A stretch of DNA of 64,000 nucleotides from Candidatus Sumerlaeota bacterium (GCA_030156535.1 JASGMJ010000021.1:1-64000); one strand, 5' to 3'; numbered from the stretch's first letter, positions 7,157 through 18,371 are shown. Notes: a model not told the origin generated them from the sequence alone. Made by a program: numbers and translations.

Positions 7157-9958
7157 TCAGGCTTTGCCGGCGCCCGCGGGCACGGTGGCGGGCTTTCCGG
7201 TGTTCAGTGCTTCGGCGACGAGCGCCTTTTGCTCCATCTGGTGGCGCTTGAGCGATCCAACAGCGGGGCTGGCGGCGCGAGGCCGGCCAACATGCCGGAA
7301 ACGAATTCCGCATTCGTCTTCGAGCATGGGGTTGATGAACGTCCAGGCACCGCGGTTCTGCGGCTCTTCCTGGCACCAGATGAACTCCGCAGCCTTGCCA
7401 CGATAGCGATCCAGCACGGCGTTGAGTTGGTCCTTGGGGAACGGATGCAGTTGCTCGACGCGTACGATGGCAACGTCGGTCTGCCCGCTCTTCTGCCGTG
7501 CGGCAATCAGGTCGTAGTAGACCTTGCCCGAGCACAAGACGACGCGGCGCACCTTTGCCGGATCGGCATTCGGATCGTCGATCACTTCGCGGAAGTGCCC
7601 CGTCGTCAGGTCCTCGATCGTCGAAACGACATCGGGGTGACGCAGCAGGCTCTTGGGGCTCATGATGACGAGGGGTTTGCGGAAGTTGCGCCGCATCTGC
7701 CGCCGCAGGACGTGGAAGTACTGGGCGGGGGTGGTCATGTTGCAGACCTGGATGTTGTCCTCGGCGCTGAGTTGCAGGAATCGTTCGAGCCAGCCGCTGG
7801 AGTGCTCGGGGCCCTGTCCTTCGTAGGCGTGGGGAAGCAGCAGAACGATGCCGCTGGAGCGGCGCCACTTGGACTCGCTGCTGACGATGAACTGGTCGAT
7901 GATCGTCTGGGCGCCGTTGGCGAAGTCGCCGAACTGTGCTTCCCAGCAGATGAGCATGTCGGGATTGTCGAGCGAGTAGCCGTAGTCGAAGCCCAGAACG
8001 GCGGCCTCGGAGAGCGGGCTGTCGTAGACGCAGAAGCGTGCCTGCTCGATGCCGAGATTGTTGTTGGGGATGTGGATATCGGCGGTGTGGACGTCCCAGA
8101 GAGCAGCGTGGCGATGGCTGAACGTGCCGCGGCGGCTGTCCTGGCCGGAGAGACGCACGGGTGTGCCTTCGGCAAGCAGGGAGCCCATGGCGAGCTGTTC
8201 GGCGGAGGCCCAGTCGATCCCCTTGCCTTCGAGCACGCTCTCGTAGCGGCGCTTGAGGATACGCCCGACCTTTGGGTTGGGCGAGAAGCCTTCGGGGAAA
8301 TTCGTCCATGAAGCGGCGATAGTGTGCAGCAATTCGATCGGTGCACCGGTGGCAACAGGGTCGTGCGAGTAGCGGGCCGAGTAATTCGCCCACTCCTTCT
8401 GGAAGGGGATGTTGCTGACGGGGACGCCGGTCTTGCGGGCGCGCTTTTGCGCGTCACTCATTTGTTCGTCGAGCTCGTGCGCCATTCTGTCGAGTTCGGC
8501 TTCGGTTGCCGTTTTCTGCTCCACGAGTTTCGCCGAATAGATCGTGTACGGGGAGGGATGGTTGCGGATGATCTCGTAGAGCATGGGCTGGGTGAAGCTC
8601 GGCTCGTCGCTCTCGTTGTGGCCAAGGCGGCGATAGCAATACATGTCGATGACGACGTCCTTGGCGAACGTCTGGCGGAACTCGACGGCGAGCTGAACGA
8701 CGTGGCAGACGGCTTCGGGGTCGTCGCCGTTCACGTGGAAGATCGGTGCCTGGATCATCTTGGCGACGTCGGTGCAGTACGTTCCCGAGCGGCCGTCTTC
8801 GGGGAGCGTCGTGAAGCCGATCTGGTTGTTGACGATGACGTGGATCGTGCCGCCGGTGCGGTAGCCGCGAAGCTGCGAGAGGTTGAGCGTTTCGGCGACG
8901 ATGCCCTGGCCTGCGAAGGCGGCATCGCCGTGAATCAGCACGCCCAGAACGCTGGCGCGGTCCGAATCGCCGGAGACGCGCTGCTTGGCGCGCACACGGC
9001 CACAGACCACGGGGTCCACGGCTTCCAGGTGACTCGGGTTGCCCGTCAGGGACAGGTGCATCTGCCGGCCCGCGAGCGTCACGACGTCCGTCGAGTAACC
9101 CTTGTGGTACTTCACGTCACCGTCGCCCATGATGGTGCCGGGCTCGTAGTTGTCCTCGAATTCGGAGAACAACTCCTCCATCGACTTGTTCATGATGTTG
9201 GCAAGGACGTTGAGGCGTCCGCGATGCGCCATGCCGAACACCATTTCGTCAACCCCCAGGGGGGAGGCGCTCTGGATGATCGTGTCGAGCAGGGGAATCA
9301 GGGTTTCAGCGCCTTCCAGGGAGAAGCGCTTTTGTCCGACATAATTGGTCTGGAGGAAACTCTCAAAGGCCTCGGCGCGGCGCAGCAACAGGGCGATGCG
9401 GATTTTCGCGGCCTTGTCGAATTCCGGGCGGTTCTGGCACTGCTCCATGCGGTTTTGCAGCCAGCGGCGTTCGGGCGTGTTCTGGATGTCCATGTACTCC
9501 ACGCCGATGGAGCCGCAGTACGTGGCACGCAGGACATCGATGATTTCCTTCAGGGTCATGCGCCCTGCACCGGCGCGGATGCGCTCGGCGTTGAAGACCA
9601 TGGGAAGATGCTCTTCGCTGAGGCCGAAGGCTTCGAGTTCCAGAAGCGGGTGGCTCCGGGCACTGCGGCCGAGCGGATCGAGTTGCGCGATCAGGTGCCC
9701 GACGTCGCGGTAGTGATAGACGAGCGAATCGACGCGGGACTGGAGGCTTTCGAAGTGCGGGTGCGCTTCTGGCCGATCGCCACCAGGGACATCGTTCTCC
9801 TCGGAGCGATGGCGCGCGCCCAGGTCGAAGCCCTGGAAGAAGCGCTGCCACTCCTCGCCTACGGAATCCGGGTTTTCTTTCCAGCGGGTGTACTGAGCCT
9901 CGATGTAATCGGGGCTCCAGGAATTAATCGATGCAGAGGGACCGCTCTGAGCACTCAT
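7157..9958 (-). CDS. sucA: 2-oxoglutarate dehydrogenase E1 component
   Basis: Thiamine-diphosphate E1 enzyme, 933 residues from the ATG at 9958; an upstream TTG at 9985 sits inside a hairpin and is less likely. The N-terminus (DYIEAQYTRWKENPDSVGEEW) is the family's E2-docking segment. The ThDP region (GMAHRGRLNVLANIM, and HGDAAFAGQGIVAET with the GDxxxxxQG layout) and the C-terminal transketolase-like domain (LVIMSPKSLLRHP) are all present. Full length, no frame break. It follows acnA by 56 bases and precedes sucB, coupling two TCA-cycle steps in one transcript. Confidence 0.95.
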   Translation of the reverse strand: MSAQSGPSASINSWSPDYIEAQYTRWKENPDSVGEEWQRFFQGFDLGARHRSEENDVPGGDRPEAHPHFESLQSRVDSLVYHYRDVGHLIAQLDPLGRSARSHPLLELEAFGLSEEHLPMVFNAERIRAGAGRMTLKEIIDVLRATYCGSIGVEYMDIQNTPERRWLQNRMEQCQNRPEFDKAAKIRIALLLRRAEAFESFLQTNYVGQKRFSLEGAETLIPLLDTIIQSASPLGVDEMVFGMAHRGRLNVLANIMNKSMEELFSEFEDNYEPGTIMGDGDVKYHKGYSTDVVTLAGRQMHLSLTGNPSHLEAVDPVVCGRVRAKQRVSGDSDRASVLGVLIHGDAAFAGQGIVAETLNLSQLRGYRTGGTIHVIVNNQIGFTTLPEDGRSGTYCTDVAKMIQAPIFHVNGDDPEAVCHVVQLAVEFRQTFAKDVVIDMYCYRRLGHNESDEPSFTQPMLYEIIRNHPSPYTIYSAKLVEQKTATEAELDRMAHELDEQMSDAQKRARKTGVPVSNIPFQKEWANYSARYSHDPVATGAPIELLHTIAASWTNFPEGFSPNPKVGRILKRRYESVLEGKGIDWASAEQLAMGSLLAEGTPVRLSGQDSRRGTFSHRHAALWDVHTADIHIPNNNLGIEQARFCVYDSPLSEAAVLGFDYGYSLDNPDMLICWEAQFGDFANGAQTIIDQFIVSSESKWRRSSGIVLLLPHAYEGQGPEHSSGWLERFLQLSAEDNIQVCNMTTPAQYFHVLRRQMRRNFRKPLVIMSPKSLLRHPDVVSTIEDLTTGHFREVIDDPNADPAKVRRVVLCSGKVYYDLIAARQKSGQTDVAIVRVEQLHPFPKDQLNAVLDRYRGKAAEFIWCQEEPQNRGAWTFINPMLEDECGIRFRHVGRPRAASPAVGSLKRHQMEQKALVAEALNTGKPATVPAGAGKA

Positions 9959-9969
9959 ACGGATTGGTC

Positions 9970-9994
9970 GGCGGTGCCCCTTCAAGGCACCGCC
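9970..9994. other. Perfect hairpin between acnA and sucA
   Basis: GGCGGTGCC (9970-9978) and GGCACCGCC (9986-9994) form a nine-base perfect stem with a seven-base loop in the 56-bp acnA-sucA gap. No T run follows on the minus strand, so it may be a processing or stability element rather than a full terminator. Confidence 0.5.
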
Positions 9995-10014
9995 ATTTCT
10001 CCTGATTGGCGTTT

Positions 10015-12699
10015 TCAGCTCTTGGCGAGCTGCCGCAACACGAACTGCAGAATGCCCCCATGTTTGTAGTAATCCACCTCGTTCGGCGTATCAATGCGCA
10101 CGAGTACGGTGAACGACTTGCTCTCCCCCGACTCCGTTTTCGCAGCGACCTTCAGCTCCATGCCGGGCTTGAGGCCGGTTGCGATTCCCTTGATCGTGAA
10201 CTGCTCGCGGCCGTTGAGACCCAGCGACTTGGGATTCTCGCCGTTGACGAATTGCAGCGGCAGCACGCCCATGCCGATCAGGTTGCTGCGGTGGATGCGC
10301 TCGTAGCTCTCCGCGATGACGGCGCGGATGCCGAGAAGGCGCGTTCCCTTGGCGGCCCAGTCGCGCGAGGAACCGGAGCCGTATTCCTTCCCCGCCAGCA
10401 CGACGAGCGGCACCTTCTCCTCCGCGTACTTCATGGCCGCGTCGAAGATCGACATCTGTTCCCCATCGGGAAGGTGCGCGGTAACGCCGCCTTCACTGCC
10501 TGGGAGCAACTGATTGCGCAGGCGGATGTTCGCGAACGTTCCGCGCATCATGACCTCGTGATTGCCGCGCCTCGAGCCGTAGGAGTTGAAGTCCTTGGGC
10601 TCGACGCCGTTTGCCATCAGGTAGCGCGCCGCGGGGCTGGTTTTCGCGATGCTGCCCGCCGGCGAAATGTGGTCGGTCGTCACGGAGTCGCCGAGCATGG
10701 CAATGCAACGGGCATCCACGATGTCCGTCACGGCCTCGGGCTCCATTGTCATCCCGGCGAAGTAGGGGGGCTTGCGGACGTAGGTGGAGTCGGCCTGCCA
10801 GTCGTAAATCTGCCCTTCGCCGCTGGGCAGCGTGCGCCACATCTCGTCGCCCTCGAAGACGTTGGAGTACTGCGTGCGGAACATCGTGGAGGTGATTTTC
10901 TCCATCACGATTTGCTGGACTTCAGCGGGCGTCGGCCAGATGTCGCGCAGGAAGACGTCCTTGCCGTCCTGGTCCTTGCCGATGGGGTCGTTCTGGATGT
11001 CGATGTTCATCGTCCCTGCCAGGGCGTAGGCAACGACGAGCGGCGGAGAGGCCAGATAGTTGGCCTTCACGTCGGGGCTGATGCGTCCCTCGAAGTTGCG
11101 GTTGCCGGAGAGCACGGAAACGGCCACGAGGTCGTTGGCGTTCACGGCCTCGGAGATCGCGGGGGGCAGGGGGCCGCTGTTGCCGATGCACGTCGTGCAA
11201 CCGTAGCCAACGAGGTTGAATCCGATGGCATCGAGGTCTTCGGTCAGACCGGCGGCATCGAGGTAATCGGTGACGACCATCGAGCCGGGCGCGAGGCTCG
11301 TCTTCACCCACGGCTTGGGCTTGAGTCCCTTCGCGCGTGCCTTGCGCGCGACGAGTCCGGCGGCCACCATGACCGACGGGTTCGACGTGTTCGTGCAGCT
11401 TGTGATGGCGGCGATCACGACGTCGCCGTGGGTCAGTTCAAACGTGGAGCCATTCTTGACGGCGGCTTTGCGCGAACGCTTGGCGGCGTCGGGAACGAGT
11501 GTCTCGACCGTCTTGTGCCAGGCCTCGCGGGCATCGCTGAGGGCGATCTTGTCCTGGGGGCGCTTGGGGCCGGCGATGCTGGGGACCACGGTGCCGAGGT
11601 CGAGCGAGACGGTGTCCGTGTAGTCGGCGACCTTCTGGCCGGGGAGGCGGAAGAGCCCCTGGGCCTTGCAGTAGTCTTCGACGAGGGCGATCTGTTCGTC
11701 CGAACGGCCCGTCAGGCGCAGGTATTCCAGCGTCTTGCCGTCGACCGGGAAGAAGCCGATGGTCGCGCCGTATTCGGGCGCCATGTTGGAGATCGTCGCG
11801 CGGTCGGCAACGGAGAGGTAGTCGAGCCCGTCGCCGTAGAACTCGACGAACTTGCCGACAACGCCCTTCTGGCGCAGAATGTTCGTGACGGTCAGAACGA
11901 GATCCGTGGCGGTTGCCCCGGCGGGGAGCTTGCCGGTCAGCTCGAAGCCGATCACTTCGGGGATCAGCATGGAGATGGGCTGGCCGAGCATCGCGGCCTC
12001 TGCCTCGATGCCGCCCACGCCCCAGCCGACGACGCCGAGGCAGTTGACCATCGTCGTGTGCGAGTCCGTCCCGACCAGTGTGTCGGGGAAGGCGTGCAGA
12101 GCGCCGTCGATTTCGCGGGCGAAGACGGTCTGGGCGAGGTACTCGATGTTGACCTGATGGCAGATGCCCGTGCCTGGTGGCACGACGCGAAAGTTGTCGA
12201 AGGCCTTCTGGCCCCAGCGCAGGAAGGCGTAGCGCTCGACGTTGCGCTCGTATTCCTTCTCAACGTTCAGGTGGAAGGCGGCTTCGCGGCCGTACTCGTC
12301 CACCTGGACGGAGTGATCGATGACGAGATCGACGGGCTGGAGGGGATTGATCTTTTCGGGGTCGGTGCCAAGAACCTGGAGAGCATCGCGCATGGCGGCG
12401 AGATCAACGACGGCCGGGACGCCCGTGAAGTCCTGGAGCAGAACGCGCGAGACCGTGAATCCGATCTCCTTGTCGGGCTTTGCCTTGGGGTCCCAGTTGG
12501 CAAGTGCCTTGATGTCGTCGGCATTGACTTTGACGCCGTCCTCGTTGCGGAGAAGATTTTCCAGCAGCACTTTGAGGGAGAAGGGAAGGCGGGAGACTGG
12601 ACCGACGTTGGCCTTCTCCAGTGCCGGCAGGGAATGAAGGACGTACTCCTTGCCACTGGAGGGCAACTTGGTCCGAGTCGAAAAGCTGTCGTTGCTCAT
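10015..12699 (-). CDS. acnA: Aconitate hydratase A
   Basis: Interconverts citrate and isocitrate with a [4Fe-4S] cluster; 894 residues from the ATG at 12699, the usual AcnA length. Cluster ligands are in TSCTNTSNP and [10 protein letters not shown]; substrate-site motifs include the DSHTTM segment and the C-terminal swivel domain with [14 protein letters not shown]. The frame is open further upstream to 12978, but that extension is unlike any aconitase and has been excluded. It is the first gene of the acnA-sucA-sucB operon, divergent from the membrane protein at 12951. Confidence 0.95.
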   Translation of the reverse strand: MSNDSFSTRTKLPSSGKEYVLHSLPALEKANVGPVSRLPFSLKVLLENLLRNEDGVKVNADDIKALANWDPKAKPDKEIGFTVSRVLLQDFTGVPAVVDLAAMRDALQVLGTDPEKINPLQPVDLVIDHSVQVDEYGREAAFHLNVEKEYERNVERYAFLRWGQKAFDNFRVVPPGTGICHQVNIEYLAQTVFAREIDGALHAFPDTLVGTDSHTTMVNCLGVVGWGVGGIEAEAAMLGQPISMLIPEVIGFELTGKLPAGATATDLVLTVTNILRQKGVVGKFVEFYGDGLDYLSVADRATISNMAPEYGATIGFFPVDGKTLEYLRLTGRSDEQIALVEDYCKAQGLFRLPGQKVADYTDTVSLDLGTVVPSIAGPKRPQDKIALSDAREAWHKTVETLVPDAAKRSRKAAVKNGSTFELTHGDVVIAAITSCTNTSNPSVMVAAGLVARKARAKGLKPKPWVKTSLAPGSMVVTDYLDAAGLTEDLDAIGFNLVGYGCTTCIGNSGPLPPAISEAVNANDLVAVSVLSGNRNFEGRISPDVKANYLASPPLVVAYALAGTMNIDIQNDPIGKDQDGKDVFLRDIWPTPAEVQQIVMEKITSTMFRTQYSNVFEGDEMWRTLPSGEGQIYDWQADSTYVRKPPYFAGMTMEPEAVTDIVDARCIAMLGDSVTTDHISPAGSIAKTSPAARYLMANGVEPKDFNSYGSRRGNHEVMMRGTFANIRLRNQLLPGSEGGVTAHLPDGEQMSIFDAAMKYAEEKVPLVVLAGKEYGSGSSRDWAAKGTRLLGIRAVIAESYERIHRSNLIGMGVLPLQFVNGENPKSLGLNGREQFTIKGIATGLKPGMELKVAAKTESGESKSFTVLVRIDTPNEVDYYKHGGILQFVLRQLAKS

Positions 12700-12950
12700 C
12701 TTGGCTCCGTTTTTCGCGAGAGATTTTCCGGGTTCGAGGTTGTTGGAAGGAAAGAGTTTTTTGTCATTTTGTTGACGGTACCCCCGGCCACTTGCTGACT
12801 TCAAGAGCAGAACAGATAAATGACGCAAGGACGGGGCCGTAATGAGAAGACTGCCCCCCCCGGAGCCAAGCGGAAACAATTGGGGCGTGAGCATCGTCAG
12901 AAGAAAACGCACAGGGCCAAAGCAAGCAGACCCTGGCCAGCGAGAGCGGA

Positions 12951-14027
12951 ATGGCATTGGGAAAACGAAAAGCGGCACACCAGCCCGAGGCGGAACTCGC
13001 TCCCCCGCCGCCGGTGATTCCCTGGCGGGTGCCGCCCATGGGGTCGCTCGGAGATGCCTGGGACGAGAAGATCGTCCTCCCCGAAGCCCCCAAGGCGCCG
13101 CGCCCTCCCGAGCGAAAAAGGAAGCGGCGGTACCAGCCCGGCAGCTTCGACGTTCAGTTCGTCGAGTGGCAGCCGCCGCTGCACGCCGCCGTCATCGCGG
13201 CGTGGGCATTTCTGGCGATGGCCCTGCTGACGACGGGGCCGGCCTATCCCCTGATGCCGTATGTCGCGCTGCTCGGCCTGCTGTTCGCAATGCTGGGGGC
13301 GTTTCTCCTGCGCACGACACACCGCGATTGCAGCGGCGAGAAATCCGCATGGGCTGCCATTGCCGTGGGCATTGTCCTGATTGGCGTCGATACCACCGAG
13401 CCGACTTTCGGGCTCTACGAGAGCCACTTCACGCAAACGATGGCCGTCCCGGTCTCGGCCATGACGTTGGACGACCGGATTGAGCAGGCAAAGGCGGACA
13501 TGGATCTGATGGCCCGCGTCACCCAGTGCGCCTTCGCGGTTCTCGACCGGGGCGTCACCGCCGAGGGACGCGACTCGGTGAACGGGCGGCTTCCAGGCGA
13601 CTCGGTTTCTTTCCGCATTTCCTCGCTGCGTGACTACGACATCCGCAGCAAGAGCGAACTCGAACAGGAGTATCTCTACTATACGCGCGACAATCTGCCG
13701 CGCGACTTGTTCTCAGACGCCCCCGAGGCGACGTATGGCGTCTTCGTGACCGACGAGTACATCATCGTCTACTCCCCCGGGCCGGACCGCGAATGGCAGA
13801 TCAACCCCCTCGCCCCCGTGACGGACTATGTCAGCGACCCCACGACCGAGTTGGCCAAGTACCGCTATGTCGAGGGGACGGGGCCGCAGGGCCCCGGCGA
13901 CCTGATCCACGTACGGCCCCTGCGAAGCCCCGAGGAAACGGGCTACGGCGGATTTGTCTCAGGCGGCGCTCTGGAGACAGACCATTGCCTGACGACCAAG
14001 CAGGAACTGCTCGACCGCGGCTGGTAA
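12951..14027 (+). CDS. Unknown membrane protein with large C-terminal domain
   Basis: 358 residues. A cytoplasmic Pro/Lys/Arg-rich N-terminus is followed by about three hydrophobic segments (roughly residues 78-155) and then a soluble domain of about 200 residues. The domain's end ([27 protein letters not shown]) resembles the Asp/Gly-rich C-terminal tails of pseudopilin-like proteins, but no prepilin peptidase site is present. It is divergent from acnA and ends 47 bases before the radical SAM gene, with which it may be cotranscribed. Function not recognised. Confidence 0.6.
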   Translation: MALGKRKAAHQPEAELAPPPPVIPWRVPPMGSLGDAWDEKIVLPEAPKAPRPPERKRKRRYQPGSFDVQFVEWQPPLHAAVIAAWAFLAMALLTTGPAYPLMPYVALLGLLFAMLGAFLLRTTHRDCSGEKSAWAAIAVGIVLIGVDTTEPTFGLYESHFTQTMAVPVSAMTLDDRIEQAKADMDLMARVTQCAFAVLDRGVTAEGRDSVNGRLPGDSVSFRISSLRDYDIRSKSELEQEYLYYTRDNLPRDLFSDAPEATYGVFVTDEYIIVYSPGPDREWQINPLAPVTDYVSDPTTELAKYRYVEGTGPQGPGDLIHVRPLRSPEETGYGGFVSGGALETDHCLTTKQELLDRGW

Positions 14028-14074
14028 CTTCCCTGTTGCCGTAGGCACGAGCCTTGCCCAGTGTCGGCTTCAAT

Positions 14075-15676
14075 ATGACTGAGCGCACCTTTTCCAAGTT
14101 TCTTCTGGTCAATCCTCCGACGGGTCTCTACCGCCGGGACGACCGTTGCCAATGCACGGTGGAGGATCAGACCGTCCAAGTAGTTTTTCCGCCGATGGAC
14201 CTGGCGCTGGCGGCAGCCTGCGCGGAGCGCGAAGGCGCCGTCTGCCGCATCGAGGACTACCCCGCCGCCGGACGCGGATGGGACGCCTTCCTGAGTGACA
14301 TCGAGGAGTTCAAGCCCGACGTGCTCGTCGTCAACTCAACGACGGCCACCATGGAGGGCGATCTCCAGACCTGCTTTCTGGCCAAGGAAAAGTTCCCCGG
14401 CATCCTGACTGTCGCCCGGGGGGAGACGCTGGTCGTCAATGCCTCGACGGTGCTGATCGATCACCCCGAACTCGACGTCGTGTTGCCGAACGAGGCGGAG
14501 GAAGCCGTCGGCGAGTTCGCGGCGGGACACCCCTTTTGCGCCATCAAGGGGCTGCATTTCCGCAGCGACCTGCTGGAGCGCGTGGGCGAGGCGCCCGCCA
14601 GCACGCTCGTCGAGCCCGGCGGCAAGGCCCAGATGTCGGCCCGCAAGGCCCGGACGCTGCCCCCGGAAACACCCGCCGCCATCGTGGCGGGAGCGGCCGC
14701 CCGCCACGTCTACTTCACCGGCCGGCGCGAATTGCAACCCGACCTCGATTCGCTCCCCTTTCCCGCGCGCCACTTGCTGCGCAACGATCTTTACCGCTCC
14801 CCCGAAACGGGCAATCCGCTCACCGTGATTCACGGCAACCGCGGCTGCCCGGCCAAGTGCATCTACTGTCCCGCCGGCGTGCTGACCGATTTCACCGTGC
14901 GTCTGCGCAAGCCCGAGCGCCTCGTTGCCGAACTCCAGGAATGCGTCGAGCGCTACGGCATCCGCGAGTTTCTCTTCCACGGCGACACGTTCACCATCAA
15001 CAAGCGCTGGCTGAAGGAGCTTTGCGACGGCATTGAAGCCGCCAAGCTCGACATCCATTGGGGCTGCAACAGCCGCGTGGACACGATGGACGACGAGCGC
15101 GCGCAAATGATGAAGCGCGCGGGATGCTGGGTGGTGGCGTTCGGCATCGAGCACGGCGACCAGATGATGCTCGACAAGATGAAGAAGAACGCAACCGTCG
15201 AGCAGGCCCGCGAGGCCGTCGCCTGCTGCAAGCGCAACGGCCTGCGCGTGCACTGTTTCATGGTGATCGGCCTGCCGTGGGAAACCGAGGAAACGCTGAA
15301 CACAACGTTCCGGTTCCTCAAGGAACTCGACCCCGACTTTTTCGATTTCAACCTCGCCACGCCGCTGCCCGGCACGGAACTGCACCAGATCGCGCTGAAG
15401 GAAGGGCTGTTCGAGGCGGACTACGATGCCGCCCGCGCGGGCTACGCCACGGGCGGAATGCGCACGCTCTCGGGCATGAGCAGCGCCGATCTTGTGCGCT
15501 GGCGGCAACGCCACCTGCTGAAGCTCTATCTGCGGCCGGGCTACATAACCCGTATGCTGACAAGGGCCGGCGGAGCGCGCAACACGATGCACTACTTCAA
15601 GGCCGGCACGAAGCGCCTGTGGCAACTCACGGCCGGACGCAAGCCCTCCTCCGCGCCCGAAACGGCCGACGCCTGA
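14075..15676 (+). CDS. B12-binding-type radical SAM protein
   Basis: 533 residues from the ATG at 14075. The N-terminus (FLLVNPPTGLYRRDDR, DVLVVNSTTATM) is a degenerate cobalamin-binding Rossmann domain. The radical SAM CxxxCxxC cluster motif is intact in RGCPAKCIYCP (about residue 266), followed by the barrel with GIEHGDQMMLDKMKK and MVIGLPWETEETL, typical of this superfamily. Substrate unknown; relatives act in lipid, hopanoid, anaerobic porphyrin or peptide chemistry. A similar but not identical protein is encoded at 46775-48397. Confidence 0.8.
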   Translation: MTERTFSKFLLVNPPTGLYRRDDRCQCTVEDQTVQVVFPPMDLALAAACAEREGAVCRIEDYPAAGRGWDAFLSDIEEFKPDVLVVNSTTATMEGDLQTCFLAKEKFPGILTVARGETLVVNASTVLIDHPELDVVLPNEAEEAVGEFAAGHPFCAIKGLHFRSDLLERVGEAPASTLVEPGGKAQMSARKARTLPPETPAAIVAGAAARHVYFTGRRELQPDLDSLPFPARHLLRNDLYRSPETGNPLTVIHGNRGCPAKCIYCPAGVLTDFTVRLRKPERLVAELQECVERYGIREFLFHGDTFTINKRWLKELCDGIEAAKLDIHWGCNSRVDTMDDERAQMMKRAGCWVVAFGIEHGDQMMLDKMKKNATVEQAREAVACCKRNGLRVHCFMVIGLPWETEETLNTTFRFLKELDPDFFDFNLATPLPGTELHQIALKEGLFEADYDAARAGYATGGMRTLSGMSSADLVRWRQRHLLKLYLRPGYITRMLTRAGGARNTMHYFKAGTKRLWQLTAGRKPSSAPETADA

Positions 15677-15800
15677 AGGCGCCCACCAATTCCCGAGTGA
15701 TTGACCGCACAACAGGCAACTCCTCCCATTGACCCGCCCGAAACAACGCGGGCAAGAGGGGCAACCACGGTTCGTAATGACCGATTGAGGAGATTGCGCA

Positions 15801-16916
15801 ATGATTATCGGCGTGCCGAAGGAAATTAAGAACAACGAAAACCGCGTGGCAGCGGTTCCTGCAGGCGTCAGGGACCTCGTTGCCAGCGGCCACCAGGTGC
15901 TCGTGCAGGCGGGGGCGGGCGAAGGAATCGACATTCTGGACGAGCAGTACCGCAACGTTGGCGCGGAAGTCGTCGCCACAGCGGAGGAAGTCTGGAAACG
16001 GGCCGAGATGATCGTGAAGGTCAAAGAGCCCATGCCCAGCGAGTGGCCCCATGTCCGCGCGGACCACGTGTTGTTCACCTACTTCCACTTCGCGTCCAGC
16101 CGCGACCTGACCGAGGCAATGCTCAAGTCCGGCGCCACCTGCATTGCCTACGAAACGGTGGAGGACAGGAAGAAGACGCACCCGCTGCTGACGCCGATGA
16201 GCGAAGTGGCCGGGCGCCTCTCGATCCAGGCGGGCTCGACCTATCTGGAGAAGGTGTACGGCGGACGCGGCGTGCTGCTCGGCGGCGTGCCGGGCGTCGA
16301 ACCGGCCCGCGTCATGGTGATCGGCGGCGGCGTCGTCGGCACCAATGCCGCCAAGATGGCCGCCGGCCTCGGCGCCATTGTCGTCATCATGGACGTGAAT
16401 CTCGATCGCCTTCGCTATCTGGACGACGTGATGCCGGCCAATGTCATCACCATGTACGCCTCGACGCACAACATCGAGGATCAGCTCCGCCGCTCCGACG
16501 TCGTCGTTGGCGGCGTCTATCTGGCCGGTGCCAAGGCTCCGCACGTCATCACGCGCGCGCATCTGGACATCATCCCGCGCGGGACGGTGCTGGTCGACGT
16601 GGCCATCGACCAGGGCGGCTGCTTCGAGTCCTCGAAACCCACGACGCACTCCGAGCCCGTTTATGTGGAGAACGGCATCATCCACTACTGTGTGACGAAC
16701 ATGCCGGGCGCCGTGGCGCGCACCTCGACGTTCGCGCTGACGAACGCGACGTTCCCCTATCTGGCGCGCCTTGCCAACAAGGGTTGGAAGGACGCCCTCA
16801 AGGCGGACGAAGGTTTCCTGAAGGGCCTGAACGTCTCGGCGGGCAAGATCGTCTACTCCGCCGTCGGCGAGGCGTTCGGCATGCCCAGCCAGGCACCGGA
16901 GACCGTGCTCAACTAA
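15801..16916 (+). CDS. ald: Alanine dehydrogenase
   Basis: NAD-dependent interconversion of L-alanine and pyruvate plus ammonia; 371 residues, the normal length. The N-terminal MIIGVPKEIKNNENRVA is diagnostic. The substrate-binding Lys and His lie in the conserved VKVKEPMPSEW and FTYFHFA regions, and the NAD-binding Rossmann motif is VMVIGGGVVGTNAAKMA (about residue 170). The ATG follows GAGGAG. It stands alone, closed by a strong terminator. Confidence 0.95.
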   Translation: MIIGVPKEIKNNENRVAAVPAGVRDLVASGHQVLVQAGAGEGIDILDEQYRNVGAEVVATAEEVWKRAEMIVKVKEPMPSEWPHVRADHVLFTYFHFASSRDLTEAMLKSGATCIAYETVEDRKKTHPLLTPMSEVAGRLSIQAGSTYLEKVYGGRGVLLGGVPGVEPARVMVIGGGVVGTNAAKMAAGLGAIVVIMDVNLDRLRYLDDVMPANVITMYASTHNIEDQLRRSDVVVGGVYLAGAKAPHVITRAHLDIIPRGTVLVDVAIDQGGCFESSKPTTHSEPVYVENGIIHYCVTNMPGAVARTSTFALTNATFPYLARLANKGWKDALKADEGFLKGLNVSAGKIVYSAVGEAFGMPSQAPETVLN

Positions 16917-16946
16917 GCACAAGCAGTTCGAGTCCGAAAACGCAGT

Positions 16947-16980
16947 GGGCACCGGCAAAGAGCCGGTGCCCTGATTTTTA
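16947..16980 (+). terminator. Terminator after ald
   Basis: GGGCACCGGC (16947-16956) and GCCGGTGCCC (16962-16971) form a perfect ten-base stem with an AAAGA loop, followed by TGATTTTTA. Confidence 0.85.
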
Positions 16981-17114
16981 GGGCGCCCTGCCGGTTGAGG
17001 TTGACGCGCGAGCGCTGTGCCTTCCCTATCTTTACGATAATCACGATATACTTTCTCCTTTTAGTGGGCGGGAGCCGTAGCCGCCGCGATCCTTCCTCAA
17101 GGAGCCCGCTCGTC

Positions 17115-18371
17115 ATGGCTACAACAGCCACTGGCTTTCATGACATCCCCCATACACGGCAACTCATTCATCCCGGTTGGCGCGTCACGTTGGCGGGAAC
17201 GGCTGTGAATCTGGCTCTCGGCATTCTGTATTCCTGGAGCATCATCGCCGGTTTCCTGAAGCAGCAGGGTTGGACGGCGATGCAGACGCAGATTCCGTAC
17301 ATGGTGGCCTGCGGGGTGTTCGCGCTGCTGATGGTGCCTGGTGGGCGGATGCAGGACAAGGTGGGGCCGCGGGTGCTGGTGACGGTGGCGGGTGTTCTGG
17401 CGGGTGTGGGGATGATGGCGGCGAGCTGGATGATGACGGTGCTGGGGCTTTCGATCTGCTTCGGTGTGCTGTTCGGTGCGGCGATGGGGCTGGGATATTC
17501 GTCCACGACACCTCCGGCAATGAAGTGGTTTGCGCCGGGCAAGCGCGGCCTGATCACGGGAATCGTGGTGGCCGGGTTCGGGCTGGCGTCGGTGTACGCC
17601 GCGCCGCTGACGAATCACCTGGTGAAGACCCACGGCATTGAGAGCACGTTCCTGTTTCTGGGCGCAGGGTTTCTGATCGCGATCGTGGTGCTGGCCCAGT
17701 TCATCGCGAATCCGCCGGCGGGATACGTGCCGGAGGAGTCGGGCAAAGGGGTGGCGAAGAAGCGCCGCACCGAGGGGGACATGGAGTGGAAGCAGATGAT
17801 GCGCGACGGGCGGTTCTATGCGCTGTGGGGCATGTTTTGTGTGGGGTCGCTGTCGGGCCTGATGGTGATCGGGCAGTTGAAGACCATCGCGGCGGAGCAG
17901 TCGGGCATCAAGCTGGGCTTTATTCTGGTCGCCGTGCTGGCGGTGTTCAACGCGGGCGGGCGCATTACGGGCGGCATGCTGTTCGACCGTCTGGGCCAGC
18001 AGAAGACGCTGCTGCTGATTTTCGGACTCCAGACGCTGAACTTCCTCTTCTTCCGGGCGTATGTTTCGCCGGTGACGATTCTGCTCGGCACGGTGCTGGC
18101 GGGTAGTTGCTACGGGGCCTGCCTGTCGGTGTTTCCGGCGACCACGGCGACGCTGTTTGGCGTAAAGAACCTGGGGGTGAATTACGGGCTGGTGTTCACG
18201 GCCTGGGGGGCGGGTGGCGTTTTCGGCGGCCTGATCGGCGGAATGGTGCGCGACATGACGGGGTCGTTCTCGATGGCATACGTTGCGGCGGCGGCGCTGT
18301 CGCTGGTTGCGGTGGGGCTGACGTTCGTCCTGAGGCCGCGTGCGGAGGAGCTTGCCGCCGAGGCGGCGTGA
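17115..18371 (+). CDS. OFA-family MFS transporter (oxalate/formate antiporter-like)
   Basis: Major facilitator with about twelve transmembrane segments, 418 residues from the ATG at 17115 (AAGGAG upstream). The first helix region LALGILYSWSIIAGFLKQQG and PPAMKWFAPGKRGLITGIVVAGFG are hallmarks of the OxlT-like OFA subfamily, whose members exchange oxalate/formate or carry other small carboxylates. A Lys/Arg-rich central loop separates the two halves. The substrate cannot be told from sequence alone; the nearest metabolic neighbour is ald upstream. Confidence 0.85.
   Translation: MATTATGFHDIPHTRQLIHPGWRVTLAGTAVNLALGILYSWSIIAGFLKQQGWTAMQTQIPYMVACGVFALLMVPGGRMQDKVGPRVLVTVAGVLAGVGMMAASWMMTVLGLSICFGVLFGAAMGLGYSSTTPPAMKWFAPGKRGLITGIVVAGFGLASVYAAPLTNHLVKTHGIESTFLFLGAGFLIAIVVLAQFIANPPAGYVPEESGKGVAKKRRTEGDMEWKQMMRDGRFYALWGMFCVGSLSGLMVIGQLKTIAAEQSGIKLGFILVAVLAVFNAGGRITGGMLFDRLGQQKTLLLIFGLQTLNFLFFRAYVSPVTILLGTVLAGSCYGACLSVFPATTATLFGVKNLGVNYGLVFTAWGAGGVFGGLIGGMVRDMTGSFSMAYVAAAALSLVAVGLTFVLRPRAEELAAEAA

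Noticed and set aside
7143-8393. 416-codon frame overlapping sucA on the same strand
   Set aside because: Arg/His-rich out-of-frame reading of sucA with no conserved motif.
10006-12798. Very long open frame on the plus strand antisense to acnA
   Set aside because: Composition is that of an antisense shadow; aconitase motifs on the minus strand are complete.
17001-17030. TTGACG as a promoter -35 for the MFS gene
   Set aside because: No convincing -10 box at the right spacing.
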